A stretch of 64,000 bases of DNA from Pseudomonas alcaligenes (lineage in GTDB: Bacteria; Pseudomonadota; Gammaproteobacteria; Pseudomonadales; Pseudomonadaceae): assembly GCF_014490745.1 (NCBI RefSeq), contig NZ_LZEU01000001.1, positions 4,305,501 to 4,369,500 on the forward strand. Reading direction: 5' to 3'. The position numbers and the translations under genes are program-made. Shown one piece after another: positions 48,972 to 57,200 of the stretch; the stretch's first letter is position 1; each line of letters starts with the position of its first letter. The notes beneath the pieces were generated by a model. That model was not told the DNA's origin, searched no databases, and saw nothing but the letters and a program-made list of their open reading frames with translations.

Positions 48972-49037
48972 CGTAGGAGCGAGCTCTGCTCGCGAAGCAC
49001 CCAGCGGGAGATTTCGCGAGCAGAGCTCGCTCCTACG
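48972..49037. repeat. Long perfect inverted repeat, Pseudomonas REP-type
   Basis: Two 25-base perfectly complementary arms (48972-48996 and 49013-49037) begin CGTAGGAGCGAGC and end GCTCGCTCCTACG, around a 16-base loop. The GTAGGAGC...GCTCCTAC type is common between Pseudomonas genes. Here it lies between the binding-protein gene and speB and could act as an mRNA-end barrier or terminator in either direction. Confidence 0.85.
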
Positions 49038-49050
49038 CAGTCGCAAGGCG

Positions 49051-50124
49051 TCAGTACTGGGTGCGAAAGGCCGTCCACAGGCGGGTGCGCTGGCGCATCT
49101 CGCGTAGCGGCAGGGTCTGCTCGGCGAACAACTTGGCGCGCATGTCCGCAGCCGGGTAGATATTCGGGTCGCCACTTACCGCCGCATCCAGCAGCGGCGT
49201 GGCGGCGCGGTTGGCGTTGGCGAAGTACAGCGAGTTGGTCAGTTCGGCGATGGCCTCGGGCTTGAGCAGGTAGTCGATAAAGGCCCGCGCCGCCTCGGGG
49301 TGCGGTGCATCCACCGGGATGGCCAGGGTGTCGAACCAGATCAGCGTGCCTTCCTTGGGAATCCGGTAGACCACCGAGAACGGCTGCTTCGCTTCGAGGG
49401 CGCGGGCGGCGGCCATGCCGGCGTCGCCGGTGTAGGTCAGCGCCAGGCAGATCTCGCCCTTGGCCAGGTCGTCGATCTGCCGGCTCTGGCCGACGTCGCG
49501 CAGGTTCGGCTGCAGCTGCGCGAGCAGCGCCTTGGCTGCCTCGCGATCGGCCTCGGCGGTGCTGTAGGGATTCTTGCCCAGGTAGTTGAGGGCGACGGCA
49601 ATCACCTCCTGCGGTGAGTCGAGCACGCCGATGCCGCAGTCCTTGAGCTTGCTGGCGTACTCAGGCTTGAACAGCAGGTCGAGGCTGTCCAGCGCCACGC
49701 CGGGCAGGCGCTTCTCCACCGCTTCCTGGTTGATGCCCAGGCCGATGGTGCCCCAGGTGTAGGGCACGCCATAGGCGTTGCCGGGGTCGACGCCGGCCAG
49801 CTTGGCCAGCAACTCGGGGTCGAGGTTGCCACTGTTGCTCAGCGCGCCCAGCGGCTGCAGGGCCTTGGCAGTGATGGCGCGGGCCAGCACGCTGGAGGAT
49901 GGGAACACCAGGTCGTAGCCGCTGTTGCCGGTGAGCAGCTTGCTCTCCAGCACCTCGCTGCTGTCGAAGGTGTCGTATTTGACCTGGATCCCGGTCTCGG
50001 CCTGGAAGCGCTTGAGCGCCTCCACCGGCACATAGTCGGCCCAGTTGTACAGGTTGAGCACTTTCTCCTCGGCCTGCAGCGGCAGGGCGACGGCGAGCAT
50101 TAACAGGCTTGCAGCAAGACGCAT
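49051..50124 (-). CDS. ABC transporter substrate-binding protein, PotD/PotF/SpuD-like
   Basis: Periplasmic polyamine-type binding protein of 357 aa. The signal peptide ends near LPLQAEE. The mature N-terminus VLNLYNWADYVP is the classic PotF/PotD opening, with the polyamine-site aromatics and acids in YTWGTIGLG and TYTGDAGMA. No permease or ATPase genes adjoin it, so it must use transporter parts encoded elsewhere or act in sensing. It is divergent from a LysR gene and precedes speB, which hints at agmatine, putrescine or a related guanidino compound as ligand. Confidence 0.88.
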   Translation of the reverse strand: MRLAASLLMLAVALPLQAEEKVLNLYNWADYVPVEALKRFQAETGIQVKYDTFDSSEVLESKLLTGNSGYDLVFPSSSVLARAITAKALQPLGALSNSGNLDPELLAKLAGVDPGNAYGVPYTWGTIGLGINQEAVEKRLPGVALDSLDLLFKPEYASKLKDCGIGVLDSPQEVIAVALNYLGKNPYSTAEADREAAKALLAQLQPNLRDVGQSRQIDDLAKGEICLALTYTGDAGMAAARALEAKQPFSVVYRIPKEGTLIWFDTLAIPVDAPHPEAARAFIDYLLKPEAIAELTNSLYFANANRAATPLLDAAVSGDPNIYPAADMRAKLFAEQTLPLREMRQRTRLWTAFRTQY

Positions 50125-50265
50125 GGTGCGGTTCCTCGGGCAGAACGGTTGACCGTGCCTCTCTGGCGGAGGCTGGGGATGGCTTCATCCTGCGCCGGGC
50201 ATTGCTTCCGATAAATACGAAGTGATCTACTCTGGCATCGATAAAAATCAATGTATGGAGCCGCA

Positions 50266-51165
50266 ATGCTCAGCCAGCTGCGCGACCTCGATCTGCAACT
50301 GCTGCGCCTGTTCGTCAGCGTGGTGGAGAATGGCGGCTTCAGCGCCGCCCAAGGCGAGCTGGGCATCGGCCAGTCGACCATCAGCACGCAGATGGCCAAG
50401 CTGGAGACGCGCCTGGGCTTTCGCCTGTGCGAGCGCGGCAAGGCCGGCTTTCGCCTGACGCCCAAGGGCGAGCAGGTGCTGGCCGCCACGCGCAAGCTGT
50501 TCAGCGCCATCGAGACCTTCAAGGGCGAAGCCCAGGGCATGGCCGACAAGCTGCTCGGCGAGCTGCATGTCGGCCTTTCCGAAGCGCTGGCCGACGAGGT
50601 GCTGGAGCGGGTCGGCGCGGCCATCGGACGTTTTCGCCGGCGCAACCAGGCGGTGCAGATCGAGCTGCTCAGCGCCACCCCGGCCGAGCTGGAGCGCCGC
50701 CTGCTGCAGGGCCAGCTGCAACTGGCCATCGGCTACTTCTCCGGCAGCCAGACAGCACTAGACTACCGCCCGCTGTTCAGCGAATCGCAACACCTGTACT
50801 GCGGCCGGGGCCATCCGCTGTTCGCGCAGCCACAGGTCGAGGCCGCCGACCTGCAGTACTGCGATGGTGTGCTGCACCCCTACCGCTTCATCTCCGCCGA
50901 CGAGCCCTGGCAGGCCGGTAGCAGCAGCGCCCGTTGCGAACAGGTGGACGGCAGCCTGGCCTTCATCCTCTCCGGCGCGCATATCGGCTACCTGCCGCAG
51001 CACATCGCCGCGCCCTGGCTGGCTCGCGGCCAACTGCGTGCCCTGCAGCCGCAGCAGCTGGGCTTCAGCGTCGAGTTCCGCCTGGCCCAACACCGCGGCC
51101 GCCAGCCCGGCGAGGCGCAGCGGGCGCTGGAACAGGACCTGCTGGCAGCCTTTGCCGATCAGTGA
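50266..51165 (+). CDS. LysR-family transcriptional regulator
   Basis: Cytoplasmic regulator of 299 aa, start at ATG 50266 with GGAG 6 bases upstream; an in-frame ATG five codons earlier lacks a site. The helix-turn-helix is in GGFSAAQGELGIGQSTIST. The effector domain from about residue 90 ends near FADQ. It is divergent from the polyamine-type binding protein (141-base gap), so it probably controls that gene and speB. The inducer is unknown. Its last 7 bases overlap a small gene on the other strand. Confidence 0.87.
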   Translation: MLSQLRDLDLQLLRLFVSVVENGGFSAAQGELGIGQSTISTQMAKLETRLGFRLCERGKAGFRLTPKGEQVLAATRKLFSAIETFKGEAQGMADKLLGELHVGLSEALADEVLERVGAAIGRFRRRNQAVQIELLSATPAELERRLLQGQLQLAIGYFSGSQTALDYRPLFSESQHLYCGRGHPLFAQPQVEAADLQYCDGVLHPYRFISADEPWQAGSSSARCEQVDGSLAFILSGAHIGYLPQHIAAPWLARGQLRALQPQQLGFSVEFRLAQHRGRQPGEAQRALEQDLLAAFADQ

Positions 51166-51338
51166 CGTGCGGCAGGCGGCTCCGGCTCACGCAGCCGCCC
51201 CGACAGGCCATCCAGGCGCTGTAGGGCCAGGCAGATGTCATCGTGGATCAGCCGGCGAGCGGGCAGTTTGCCGGCGGCCTCGGGCTCTTCGGCTTCCAGC
51301 TGGTAACGCGGGTCGAACGGGGGCTTGAAGGTATCCAT
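51159..51338 (-). CDS. Small hypothetical protein (59 aa)
   Basis: An open frame of 59 codons, ATG 51338 to TGA 51159, with a strong GAGGAAATT 5 bases before the start. It encodes MDTFKPPFDPRYQLEAEEPE followed by a basic then amphipathic stretch (LPARRLIHDDICLALQRLD) and a Pro-rich end. No signal peptide or membrane segment is visible. Its tail overlaps the 3' end of the LysR gene on the other strand by 7 bases. I do not recognise the family. The good ribosome-binding site and non-repetitive composition support it being real. Confidence 0.6.
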   Translation of the reverse strand: MDTFKPPFDPRYQLEAEEPEAAGKLPARRLIHDDICLALQRLDGLSGRLREPEPPAARH

Positions 51339-51625
51339 GGCAATTTCCTCACAGTAAACGGGGCCGCGAATGCGGCGCGTTGTGGCAGTGATGGCAGAGC
51401 GCTGGATGGATTCTTGTCGGGTCAGCCTGCAGGAGACAGATGACCGTTGTTTGACGGTCGGCCTGGCGCCGACGCCTGGTCAATTTCTGCGCAATGGCGC
51501 CGCAGGTCAAGCGCCGATGCCGCCGGCCGATACTCGGCAGGCAGCCCGACAAGCGCCGACTATAGTGTCTATTCCGCTCTTTCCAGCCCGCAGCTGGTCA
51601 TTCATTGCGCTTTCGAGGAGTTACC

Positions 51626-52186
51626 ATGAGCAAGGTCTACAACGTCGCCGTTCTCGTCGGCAGCCTGCGCAAGGCGTCGATCAACCGCAAGCTGGCGCTG
51701 GCCCTGGCCGAGCTGGCACCACCTTCGCTGAAGCTGAAGATCGTCGAGATCGGCGAACTGCCGCTGTACAACGAGGATATCGACGTCAGCCCGGCGCCGG
51801 CGCCCTACGTGACCTTTCGCGAGCAGGTGAAAGCTGCCGATGCCCTGCTGTTCGTCACCCCGGAGTACAACCGCTCGGTACCGGCGCCACTGAAGAACGC
51901 CATCGATGTCGGCTCGCGGCCCTACGGCCAGAGCGTCTACAGCGGCAAGCCGGGCGCCGTGCTCAGCGCCTCGCCGGGAGCGGTCGGCGGCTTCGGCGCC
52001 AACCATCATCTGCGCCAGTCGCTGGTATTCCTCGATGTACCGGTGCTGCAGCAACCGGAAGCCTACCTGGGCGGCGCCGGCAGCTTCTTCGACGACAATG
52101 GCAAGCTGAACGATGGCGTACGCGGCTTCCTGCAGAAGTTCATCGATGCCTATGCCGCCTGGGTAGCCCTGAACGCCAAGGGCTGA
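51626..52186 (+). CDS. NADPH-dependent FMN reductase (quinone/chromate reductase type)
   Basis: Cytoplasmic flavodoxin-fold oxidoreductase of 186 aa. The FMN phosphate loop is VGSLRKASINRKLA near the N-terminus, with TPEYNRSVPAPLKNAID and SASPGAVGG as later flavin contacts. This is the pattern of the ChrR/YieF and WrbA-like quinone reductases, which give two-electron reduction of quinones or chromate and lower oxidative stress. ATG 51626 is chosen because GAGGAG lies 6 bases upstream. It is monocistronic. The 287-base gap before it holds the small-protein leader and, near 51561, a TATAGT that may be its -10 box, without a convincing -35. Confidence 0.88.
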   Translation: MSKVYNVAVLVGSLRKASINRKLALALAELAPPSLKLKIVEIGELPLYNEDIDVSPAPAPYVTFREQVKAADALLFVTPEYNRSVPAPLKNAIDVGSRPYGQSVYSGKPGAVLSASPGAVGGFGANHHLRQSLVFLDVPVLQQPEAYLGGAGSFFDDNGKLNDGVRGFLQKFIDAYAAWVALNAKG

Positions 52187-52225
52187 CCAACCCCGCCCGC
52201 TCGAAGCGAGGCCAGCAAAACCGGC

Positions 52226-53713
52226 TCAGATGGATTGCAGTAAGGTCAGGATCAGCTGTGGCTGCTGGTTGGCCTGGGCCAGCATGGCGGTCTGGGCCTG
52301 CTGCAGGATCTGGTTCCTGATCAGTTCGGACATCTCGGCGGCGTAGTCGGTGTCGCGAATCCGGCTACGCGCCGCCGACAGGTTTTCCGACATGTTCATC
52401 AGGTTGGCGATGGTGAAGTCCAGGCGGTTCTGTGTCGCGCCCATCTCGGCGCGGGCGCTGTCGATCATGCTCATGGCACCGTCGATCACACCGAGAGCAG
52501 TCTGTGCGCCGATATCGGTGCGCAGGTCGACCTCGCTGATGCGCGTCAGGCTGCTGTAGTTCTGGCTGGTGCTGCCATCGATGGTCGCTGCGCTGGCCTG
52601 GATGTTGAAAGACTCACCACTGCTCAGCCGCACCACGCCGATGGCACGCAATGCCGAACCATCGGTCAGGGTCGCCACGGCGGCGGTCAGCTCCTCCTCG
52701 CCGCTGTAGTCGAAGTTCTGCGCATCGGCCGTACCGGCCTGCTCGGACTGGAAGGCATCCAGGACAATGTCGTCGCCACCTTCGCTGGTCAGGCGTAATT
52801 GGCCATCCTTGATGCTGGCGGTGATGCCGGTGCGGGTGGACTCCTTGTTGATCGCCTCGGCCATGGCGCTGAGATCGCCGTCCTCGATGCTGGCATGGAT
52901 GCTCACCGCCTTGCTGTTGGAGCCATACAGATCGAAGGTGTAGCTGTCGTCACCACTGAAGGCCAGCTGCAGTACGGTGCGGGCATCGGCCTTCACTCCG
53001 GTACTGTCCTCGCGACCATTGATCGCGCGGGCTACCGACTTGGCCGAACCCGCGACGGCAAAGGTTCGTTCCGTACGCCCCGCCAGGGTCAGGTTGCCGG
53101 TAACCTGGTTGGCCGGGATCGTGCCGGCCTGCTGCTGCAGGCCGCCCAGCTGGTCAGTCGTGGCGCTGCCGGTGGTGCCGTTGACCAGGTCGCGGGTATT
53201 GCTGCCCAGGGCGCTAGGGCCGTAATTGCCCAGACCGAGACCGATAGTCTCGAAAGCATTGGCGCCTACCTGGAAGGCGCTGGAGCCATAGCTGCCATCG
53301 AGCAGTTTGCGCCCGCCGAAGGTGGTGGTTTCGGCAATCCGCTGCAGCTCCTGCTGCAGCTGCAGCACTTCTTCGTTGATCGCGCTGCGCTCGCTGGCCC
53401 CGTTCGAGCCATTGGCCGCCTGCAGGGCCAGCTCGCGCATGCGCTGGAGAATGGAGGTCGACTGCTGCAGCGCACCTTCGGCGGTCTGCGCCAGGGAGAT
53501 GCCGTCATTGGCGTTGCGGATGGCCACGCCGAAGCCGCTGATCTGGCTGCTCAGACGATTGGAGATCTGCAGCCCGGCGGCATCGTCCTTGGCGCTGTTG
53601 ATCCGGTAGCCGGTGGATAGCCGCTGCATGGAAACCGCCAGCGCACGCGACGTCTCATTCATCGCACGCTGAATGCCGAGGGATGCAACGTTGGTGTTGA
53701 GGGTTAGCGCCAT
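52226..53713 (-). CDS. Flagellin, FliC-like, outside an apparent flagellar cluster
   Basis: Flagellar filament protein of 495 aa. Conserved N-terminal D0/D1 ([18 protein letters not shown], then [20 protein letters not shown]) and C-terminal D0/D1 ([19 protein letters not shown], then [15 protein letters not shown]) flank a variable centre with flagellin_IN-type repeats. The TLR5-contact region [10 protein letters not shown] is at 89-98. ATG 53713 is the family start; the open frame extends upstream without similarity. The end LILTLLQSI differs from the usual short ending. No flaG, fliD or fliS lies beside it; upstream, 131 bases away, is pilE. A perfect sigma-28 -10 box precedes it. It may be a second flagellin or a relocated fliC. 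Confidence 0.93.
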   Translation of the reverse strand: MALTLNTNVASLGIQRAMNETSRALAVSMQRLSTGYRINSAKDDAAGLQISNRLSSQISGFGVAIRNANDGISLAQTAEGALQQSTSILQRMRELALQAANGSNGASERSAINEEVLQLQQELQRIAETTTFGGRKLLDGSYGSSAFQVGANAFETIGLGLGNYGPSALGSNTRDLVNGTTGSATTDQLGGLQQQAGTIPANQVTGNLTLAGRTERTFAVAGSAKSVARAINGREDSTGVKADARTVLQLAFSGDDSYTFDLYGSNSKAVSIHASIEDGDLSAMAEAINKESTRTGITASIKDGQLRLTSEGGDDIVLDAFQSEQAGTADAQNFDYSGEEELTAAVATLTDGSALRAIGVVRLSSGESFNIQASAATIDGSTSQNYSSLTRISEVDLRTDIGAQTALGVIDGAMSMIDSARAEMGATQNRLDFTIANLMNMSENLSAARSRIRDTDYAAEMSELIRNQILQQAQTAMLAQANQQPQLILTLLQSI

Positions 53714-53795
53714 GCCGACGATCCTGGGAACAACCACCGCGATCCTGCAGTGGTCGAACAGCCACAAAACGGGCTGTCAGCTTGTTCGTCGGCCG

Positions 53796-53803
53796 TTATC
53801 GGC
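53796..53803 (-). promoter_or_regulatory. Sigma-28 (FliA) -10 box before the flagellin gene
   Basis: GCCGATAA on the minus strand is identical to the sigma-28 -10 consensus and lies 83 bases before the ATG. At the normal 15-base spacing the -35 region is a poor match to TAAA; a TAAAG is present but only a few bases upstream. Flagellin genes are standard FliA targets. Confidence 0.55.
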
Positions 53804-53844
53804 AAAGCTTTAGCGGAAAATCTGCTCCCTCCTGATCAGCGGCA

Positions 53845-54270
53845 TCACTTCCAGCAGTCGCTCACCGCACTGCTGCCGCTGACGCTGCGCTCGCCGGCGC
53901 CGTTGAGGGTCAGGTTGCCGCAGTCACTGTCCGAACTCTGTGCGTTCTGCGCGGTGGCGGTCAGCCGGTAACCGGCATCGTCGTCGCCACCCTCGGCCAG
54001 GGTCAGCTGGTAGTAGCCGTTGTCACTGGCACCGCTGTTGCGCAGACCGAGGCTGGACAGCTCACTGTCGGCAACCACATAGCTGTTGTTCTGCGCGTAG
54101 TAGCGCTCCTCGCGGGCCGCCGCCTCGTTGAGCAGGGCAATACCCTCGGCCCGATGCGTACGCAGCATGTATTTCGAGTAACTGGGTAAAGCGATGGCAG
54201 CGAGGATAGCCAGCACCACGATGGTGATCATCATTTCGATCAGGGTAAAGGCTGCTTGTTGCCTGCGCAT
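53845..54270 (-). CDS. pilE: Type IV pilus minor pilin PilE
   Basis: Minor pilin of about 141 aa, core part of the pilus-priming tip complex. The N-terminal helix FTLIEMMITIVVLAILAAIALP is followed by a small globular domain with a C-terminal Cys pair (near 120 and 140). The residue before the cleavage site is Ala (RRQQAA/FTLIE) rather than Gly, which is unusual. The likely start is ATG 54270; a GTG at 54273 has AAGGAG 8 bases away and is equally possible, while GTG 54282 overlaps the ribosome-binding site. pilY2, present between pilY1 and pilE in P. aeruginosa, is missing: pilY1 and pilE nearly touch. Confidence 0.9.
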   Translation of the reverse strand: MRRQQAAFTLIEMMITIVVLAILAAIALPSYSKYMLRTHRAEGIALLNEAAAREERYYAQNNSYVVADSELSSLGLRNSGASDNGYYQLTLAEGGDDDAGYRLTATAQNAQSSDSDCGNLTLNGAGERSVSGSSAVSDCWK

Positions 54271-54278
54271 CACCGTTT

Positions 54279-57200
54279 TCACTCCTTGGTCTGAATAGCG
54301 CGCCAGCTTTGCCGGCCCGAAGAGCTGGCACTGCCGGAGAGGGTTTCACAGCTGTCCGATCCGCAGATCACAATGTTGCCGTCGCTGTCGCGGGTCACCG
54401 TGAAGCCGCCGGTCAGTCCGTCCATTTCGGTGCCCGAGACCACTGCGTCGGCATAGCTGTCCTCGGCATTGATGATGCCGTCATTATTCAAATCAAGAGT
54501 CTCGAAGCTGGTGCCGCCACCGGTGTAGGGGTCGAGGGTGAGCAGCCAGGTGCTGACACCGTCGGCACAGGGATCATCGTTGGGGGTCAGGGTGCTGACG
54601 ATCAGCAGGTCGTCGGAGACATAGGGATTGTTGACCACCATTTCGCCTTCCAGGGTGCTGCCGACCTTGAGGTCGAGGTACCAGCCGTACTTGTTGATGC
54701 TGCCATCGTCATTCAGCCAGTCGACTTCGTTGGCGCTCATGGTGCGAATGTTGGCGGTCACCGCCGTACCGTTGTTGTCGAAGCTGGCACTGGTTTCCGA
54801 GCTCACCGTCTGCGCCACCAGTTTGCTGCGACTCAGAGTTGGCGTACTGCTGACCGTGCTGCCTGCTGTCGCGGCGCTGTCCCAGATGCCATAGACACTC
54901 TGCGCCACCGCCGTGTTGGGGTCGGCATCGGCACTTTCCAGGTACTTGCCGGTACCGAATACCACGATGTAACCGGTTCCGGCCGGGTGTTTGGCCAGGT
55001 AGGGGCGCGAGGTAATCGGCTGGGTAGTACCGCTGGAGTTGAGCGCCGAATACAGTGGTTTACCCGAGAAGGAGGTGGCATAGGCCGAGCTGCTGGCCCC
55101 GAGCAGATCGAAGCGCCACAGGTTGCCATGCAGGTCGCCGGCGTACACGTAGTCGGCGATCTGGTCGGCATCCAGGTCGGCCACGTAAGGGCTGGCCAGA
55201 CCATTGACCGCACTGGAGCTATCGGCGGCGACGAACGACTTGATCAGGCTGCCATCTTCCACGTTGATCAGGTACAGCACCGCCTTGTCGTTGTCGCTGT
55301 TGTAGCCATTACCGGCCACCACCACCCAGTCGCCGTTGCTCAGGCGGGTCACAGCCGGCTTCGAATAGGTGTAGCCCAGCTCGCTGTAGGCACTGTCGTC
55401 GGCACTGATTTCCCAGAGCAAGCTGATGTTATCCGGGTCGGTGACGTCCAGGGCGAACAGGCTGCGCCCGCCGCCACGCAGGCTGCCGATCAGCACGCTG
55501 TGCCAGGCGCCGCTGAAGTAAACATCGGCCTCGGTCGGCGAACCGTCGACGTAGTACTGGTGGGCACTGCCGCTGTAGTCCTCGTCGGTCAGTTTGTACA
55601 GGTTGCCGATCACCTCGCTAGGGATGAAGGTGAAGGTCTCCACGCCGTCCTCGCTGAAGGCGTGCAACATGCCGTCATTGGCGCCCACATAGATGCGTGT
55701 CGCGCGACTGGCATAGGCTGATTTGAAGCGGGTGTAGGAGTTGGCATCGCTAGCGCTCTGGCCTTCCGCCGCATTCATCCGCGAGGCCAGGCGGCTGGGC
55801 TTGCGCACGATCACCGGGGTCGAGTCGATGATGTCGCCCAGCACATGGCTGCGCGTGCGAAACAGCGTGCCTTCGTTGCTGCGATCGCCGCGCAGGTAAC
55901 TGACTCGACTAGAGCCGTATGTATCGGCGGTCGAGTCCAGCCCCTTGTTCAGGGTGGCCTTCTGCGCCGTGGTGAGATTGGCCCAGGTGAAGTCCTGCAG
56001 GCTGCCAGTGCTGCTGGCCATCTTCACCACCCGCGAGCCGTAGGCGCTGTTGCCACTGGCGTAGGTGCTGTCGAGGATGTCCTGGGCACTCCAGACTTCC
56101 GCCTTGGTGCCGGCCACGGTGTCCTGCTGGTACTTGATCAGGTCACCGCTCCAGTCCGCGCTGGAGAACTTCGGCGTATAGGTGTAGGTGTTGTAGGTGT
56201 TGCTGCCATCGCTATCGAGCAGCGGCGACGTGACGGCCGGGCTGGCCGCTGCAGCAGTTTGCTCGGAGATGCGATTGACGACCTGCTTCAGCGCCTCGAC
56301 CAGATCCCCTGGTGAATCCACGCTGAAGAACTCGCCACGGGAATTGATCGCCGCGTGCCACAGGTCGTAAACGTTGTTGTCGCTGTTCACCGCCGCGGCC
56401 GGCCAGCTCTTGCTGCCATCGGCCAGGCTGGCGTAATCGCCGGAATAGGTGTCCCCGCCCCAGGCAGGGTTGGTCAGGGATGCACTCAGGCCCAGGCCGA
56501 CGAAATAGCTGACCATGTGCTGCCAGGTGGCCGGGTCGTTCTTCGGATTCCAGTACTGGGTGGTGGCGTTGGTACTGGTTTCCTCGGTATAGGCCGGCAC
56601 CTCGTTGGCCACACTGGTCTGGGCATCGGTAGCCCAGTACTTGAACGCCAGGTCGGCCAGGGTGTAGCTGGTGCTGTCCTTGTAGGGCGCGCGCGGGCTG
56701 TAGCTTTGCCCATCGGGTAGATCGAGGGTTTTGTTGTCGTACTCTACGGCGCTGTTGGCATCGTTCCAGATGCCGTCGGTGAGAGTGATGCTGTAGCTGG
56801 CGCGGCAGGAGTACACCGGCTCGGAGGTCGTGCCCGGGGAGTAGGCATAAGGGCTGTTCACACCGCTCAGACTGAGCATGGCGCCGACCCGGTCGACAGC
56901 CGCAATCAGCGGCGTGCTCTGGTTGTAATAGATGTCCCCCAGCCAGGCGAAGAACGCTGCGCGGTGGGTTCCGGAGAAATTGCGCAGACGGTTGTCGTAG
57001 TAGCTGGTGCTGCTGTTCACCAGGCCGCGGCAGTTGTAGCTGGTGAGATAGGAACTGCTACTGATGCAGGTGTCGCTGGTGCCCAGCGCCTGCCAGCTGA
57101 GGCGAGTACTGTCCGACAGGGTCGAGAAGGCCAGGTTGGCCGCCGATTGAGTCGCCAGCTGGCGGTTACGATAGAAGCTGTACCAGTTGGCGAAGTTCTG

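Noticed and set aside
51370..52320. 316-codon frame across the flavin reductase gene
   Set aside because: It is the reductase gene in another frame; Arg/Gly/Ala-rich without motif.
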